Below, piece after piece: positions 61,548 to 64,000 of a DNA stretch of 64,000 nucleotides. The position numbers and the translations under genes were made by a program. Origin of the DNA: Emiliania huxleyi CCMP1516 (lineage: Eukaryota; Haptophyta; Isochrysidales; Noelaerhabdaceae); assembly GCF_000372725.1 (NCBI RefSeq), contig NW_005200241.1, positions 4,436-68,435 of the forward strand, read 5' to 3'. The notes under the pieces are model-generated. The model made no database searches. It had not been told where the DNA came from and worked only from the letters and a program-made list of their open reading frames with translations. Position 1 is the first letter of the stretch. Every line of letters starts with the position of its first letter.

Positions 61548-64000
61548 ATGGTCGCCGCGCCCGCCTCGCTTTCACGGGCTCGCGAGCTGCTGAAGGAGGA
61601 GCATTGTGGCGCCGCCTGCGTCTCTCTCGCGCAGAAGGGCGACTGGGGCCGCTACCTCGCGCTGATCAAGCATTCCGGCAGCCGAGTCCACGACGCCATC
61701 GGTGTGACGCTTGCGTCCCCCATCTCCTCGAGCAGGCCCTCATCACACCGCATTTACGTCACCGGGCGTAGGTGATGGCGGCTGGCGGACCATCCACTTT
61801 GCCGCGCAGCAGGGCCAGCTCGTCGCCGTCCGAGCGATCCTCGCGCAGTCGGGTGCATCTCCCGCCATCAGCGCAGCCATCAGCACAGCCGTGCCATCAG
61901 CAAGAACAGACACTCTTCAAACATCGGCCAAGTGCGGTCGTGGCAGCGGTATCGCCATCGTCGCCGCCGTGCCATCACCGCCGCCCAGCACTGATACCGA
62001 GATCACACATCTGCCCTGATCACACATCCCTCTCAGTCCAGTCGGCGCGGGTCCAGTCGCAGGTCCAGTCTGATCACACATCTCTCCTGATGCAGTCGGG
62101 TGGATCTCCCGCCGTCAGCACAGCCACTCATCAAGCATCGTTGAATCTAGTGCGGCCGTGCAGCATTGTCGCATCGCCGCTGCCTAGCACTGATATCTCT
62201 CTCGCCTCCCTGGACCGCTGCGGGAGAGCGTGACTCCCGCCTCTCTGCCCTAGTCTCGTCTCTCTCAGCCTCTTTCTGCTGCACTCTCCAGCCTCCTGAT
62301 GCCGTTTGGTCTCCTAATGCCGTGCAGACCACCCGCACCGCCCACTCCCCATCAAACATCATGACCAGACACTCTCAGCCTCCGTCTGCAGCCGCTCTCC
62401 AGCATCTCCTGATGCCGTGATACCATGACCTATCGCAGGTCCAGTCAACGCGACTGACGCCTTTGGCAACACGCCCCTCATCCTCGCCGCCCACGGGGCG
62501 CACTGGGAGACGGCGAGGCCATATAGTGGCCCCGCCGCGAAGCCGCCGACACATGTACATGTACAGTACATGTCCCACGGCCTCTCGTAGCACACACTGG
62601 GAGACAGTGAGACTATCGCTAACACATGGTGCGACACACTCGTGGTATTGCCGAGCTGCTATCCGAGCTTATTCGAGCGCCAGTCAAGCCCTAGCCGTGG
62701 CAGCCATAGCCGCGATTAATGCTGCATTCCTGCCGAGATGCTACACGAGCGCCCATCAAGCCGAGCCAAGAGGCACCTGCAGCAGCGGTGGCTGCTCCTT
62801 CACGCCCTTCACGCCCTTCCCTCTCTTGGATCAGGTGCAGCCGATACATGTCCCATGGCTCTCGTACCTCACCTATACTACATGGTGCGACACACTCGTC
62901 GTGTCTCCAAGCCCTGCTATCCGAGCTTATCCGAGCTCATCCAAGCGCCAATCAAGGGCCGTGGTAGCCATAGCAACTTTTCATTTTGCTGTTCAGGTGC
63001 ACTGCTTGCTCAGTGCGGGGGCACACGCAGGCGCCGCCAGCCGCTGGACCGGCCCCACTTCATTTTGAATGAATACCTATTAATCAATTGAGCAGGCGCC
63101 GCCAGCCACTGGACCGGCTACGGCGCGCTGCACTACGCCGCTCACCACGGCGCGCGAAGTCTCTGACTCCTCGCCTCTCCCTCTCCTCTCCCTCACCTCT
63201 ACCTCTCCCTCTCCTCTCTTCCTCTTCCTCCCCCCTTTTATCCCCTCCTCTCCTCCTCTCCTCCTCTCCTCCTCTCCCTCTCCTCTCCCTCTCCTCTCCC
63301 TCCCTCTCCCTCTCCTCTGCCTCTACTCTCCCTCTCCTCTCCATCTCCTCTCCCTCTCTTCCTCTCCCTCTCCTCTCCCTCTCCTCTCCCTCTCTTCCTC
63401 TCCCTCTCCTCTCCCTCTCTTCCTCTCCCTCTCCTCTCCCTCTCTTCCTCTCCCTCTCCTCTCCCTCTCCCTCTCCCTCTCCTCTCTCCCTCTTCCTCTC
63501 CCTCTCCTCTCCTCCTCTTCCNNNNNNNNNNNNNNNNNNNNNNNNNNNNNNNNNNNNNNNNNNNNNNNNNNNNNNNNNNNNNNNNNNNNNNNNNNNNNNN
63601 NNNNNNNNNNNNNNNNNNNNNNNNNNNNNNNNNNNNNNNNNNNNNNNNNNNNNNNNNNNNNNNNNNNNNNNNNNNNNNNNAAAGGCGGCAGCGCGGCTGG
63701 CGGATCGCGGCGTTTCGCTGACGGCGGAGGATGGCGAGGGGAAGACTCCGCAGCATGTAGCGGCGGAGGCAGGCCACTCCGCACTAGCTTCGAAGCTCGC
63801 GCCGCCGCCGCCCTCGCCGCCGCCGCGCCACTCGCCGCCTCCGTCCTCGCCGCCGCCCACGCCGCCGCTGCCGCCCCCGCGCAGCAGCGTGGCGGCCGCG
63901 GCATGGCGCTGCTGGCCGAAGCTCCCCCCCCTAGAAGCCGGAACACGGACGCTTGTACCCCAGCCAGGGCTCGAGAGGGCACGCATTCCGCTGTAGTCAG
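61548..64000 (+). CDS. Ankyrin-repeat protein (3' end outside window, N gap inside)
   Basis: Exons 61548-61701, 61772-61852, 62439-62512, 62997-63030 and 63096 to about 63161 join in phase; after the gap an exon resumes near 63681. The translation has SLAQKGDWGRYLALIKHSGS, then ankyrin units GGWRTIHFAAQQGQLVAVRA, AFGNTPLILAAHGAHWETV, TGYGALHYAAHHGA and GEGKTPQHVAAEAGHSAL, each with the T-x-L/I-H-x-A-A core. Ankyrin repeats bind partner proteins; no enzymatic domain is visible. The last part turns Pro-rich and runs into a TIR-introner start at 63931, so the gene continues to the right. Confidence 0.8.
63031..63095 (+). repeat. 65 nt GC-AG intron with duplicated 25 bp exon start
   Basis: GCGCCGCCAGCC(G/A)CTGGACCGGC is present at the intron start (63031) and the exon start (63096), separated by AT-rich sequence. 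Both copies follow GCAG. Confidence 0.85.
63162..63680 (+). repeat. CTCTCCCT tract and assembly gap
   Basis: CCTCTCCCTCTCCTCTCC repeats from 63170 to 63521 run into 159 N (63522-63680). The pyrimidine tract is intronic in the ankyrin gene and probably caused the gap. Confidence 0.85.
63931..64000 (+). mobile_element. TIR introner, left part, cut by window end
   Basis: CCTAGAAGCCGGAACACGG, CCAGCCAGGGCTCGAGAGGG and CACGCATTCCGCTGTAGTC match the start of the type copy at 17621. Confidence 0.75.

Overview
This is a nuclear window from a GC-rich eukaryotic microalga with a complex plastid. It carries a light-harvesting chlorophyll-binding protein gene (with the GDLGFDPLGLA motif), CK2 beta, a NIPP1-type FHA protein, a cytochrome P450, a tetraspanin-like protein and many intron-rich genes on both strands. 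No operons, CRISPR arrays or rRNA genes are visible. A haptophyte is my best guess, from the plastid gene, the GC-rich codons and the very high share of GC-AG introns. A pelagophyte or another chromalveolate is not excluded. One N gap lies at 63522-63680.

Layout, left to right: an MFS/SLC22-like transporter (+, 5' end incomplete); an RsuA/RluB-type pseudouridine synthase (+); a non-autonomous DNA transposon; a multipass membrane protein with an IQ motif (-); a SAM-like helical protein (-) divergent from an SSS-family Na+/solute symporter (+); a TIR-like membrane protein (-); an LHC protein (-) divergent from a SERGT/HPAT-type glycosyltransferase with a ShKT domain (+); a broken glycosyltransferase fragment (-); a sulfotransferase-like gene (-); a tetraspanin-like gene (-); a second copy of the transposon; CK2 beta (-); a cytochrome P450 (+); an unknown gene (+); a conserved unknown protein, probably plastid-targeted (-); the NIPP1-like FHA protein (+); an EF-hand/CBM1 membrane protein (-); small hypotheticals; a 5'-truncated LINE (+); an ICL/PEPM-superfamily lyase (-); and an ankyrin-repeat gene (+) running off the right edge.

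The most striking property is the introns. I joined exons by hand until reading phase and family homology agreed. The result was about 69 introns: about 33 with GC donors, 32 with GT and 4 with GA, almost all ending AG|G. In most of them the first bases of the intron repeat the first bases of the downstream exon, or the last bases of the intron repeat the end of the upstream exon. The intron therefore looks like a tandem duplication of exon sequence around a filler. Fillers fall into a few families: a roughly 180 bp element with terminal inverted repeats; a TTCTTTTTTAG hairpin element; a GTGAACAG/CTCTTCAC element; satellites of CATATCTCCCC, TCTCGGC or CCTAGACACTT; and telomere-like CCCTAA repeats. 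Several introns have been re-amplified and hold three to ten decoy copies of an exon boundary. The clearest is the 761 bp intron of the ICL/PEPM gene, with nine decoy exon starts.

By contrast, the P450, tetraspanin-like and sulfotransferase-like genes are single long open frames. No pathway links the genes: this looks like ordinary gene-dense accessory sequence under heavy intron-generating activity.
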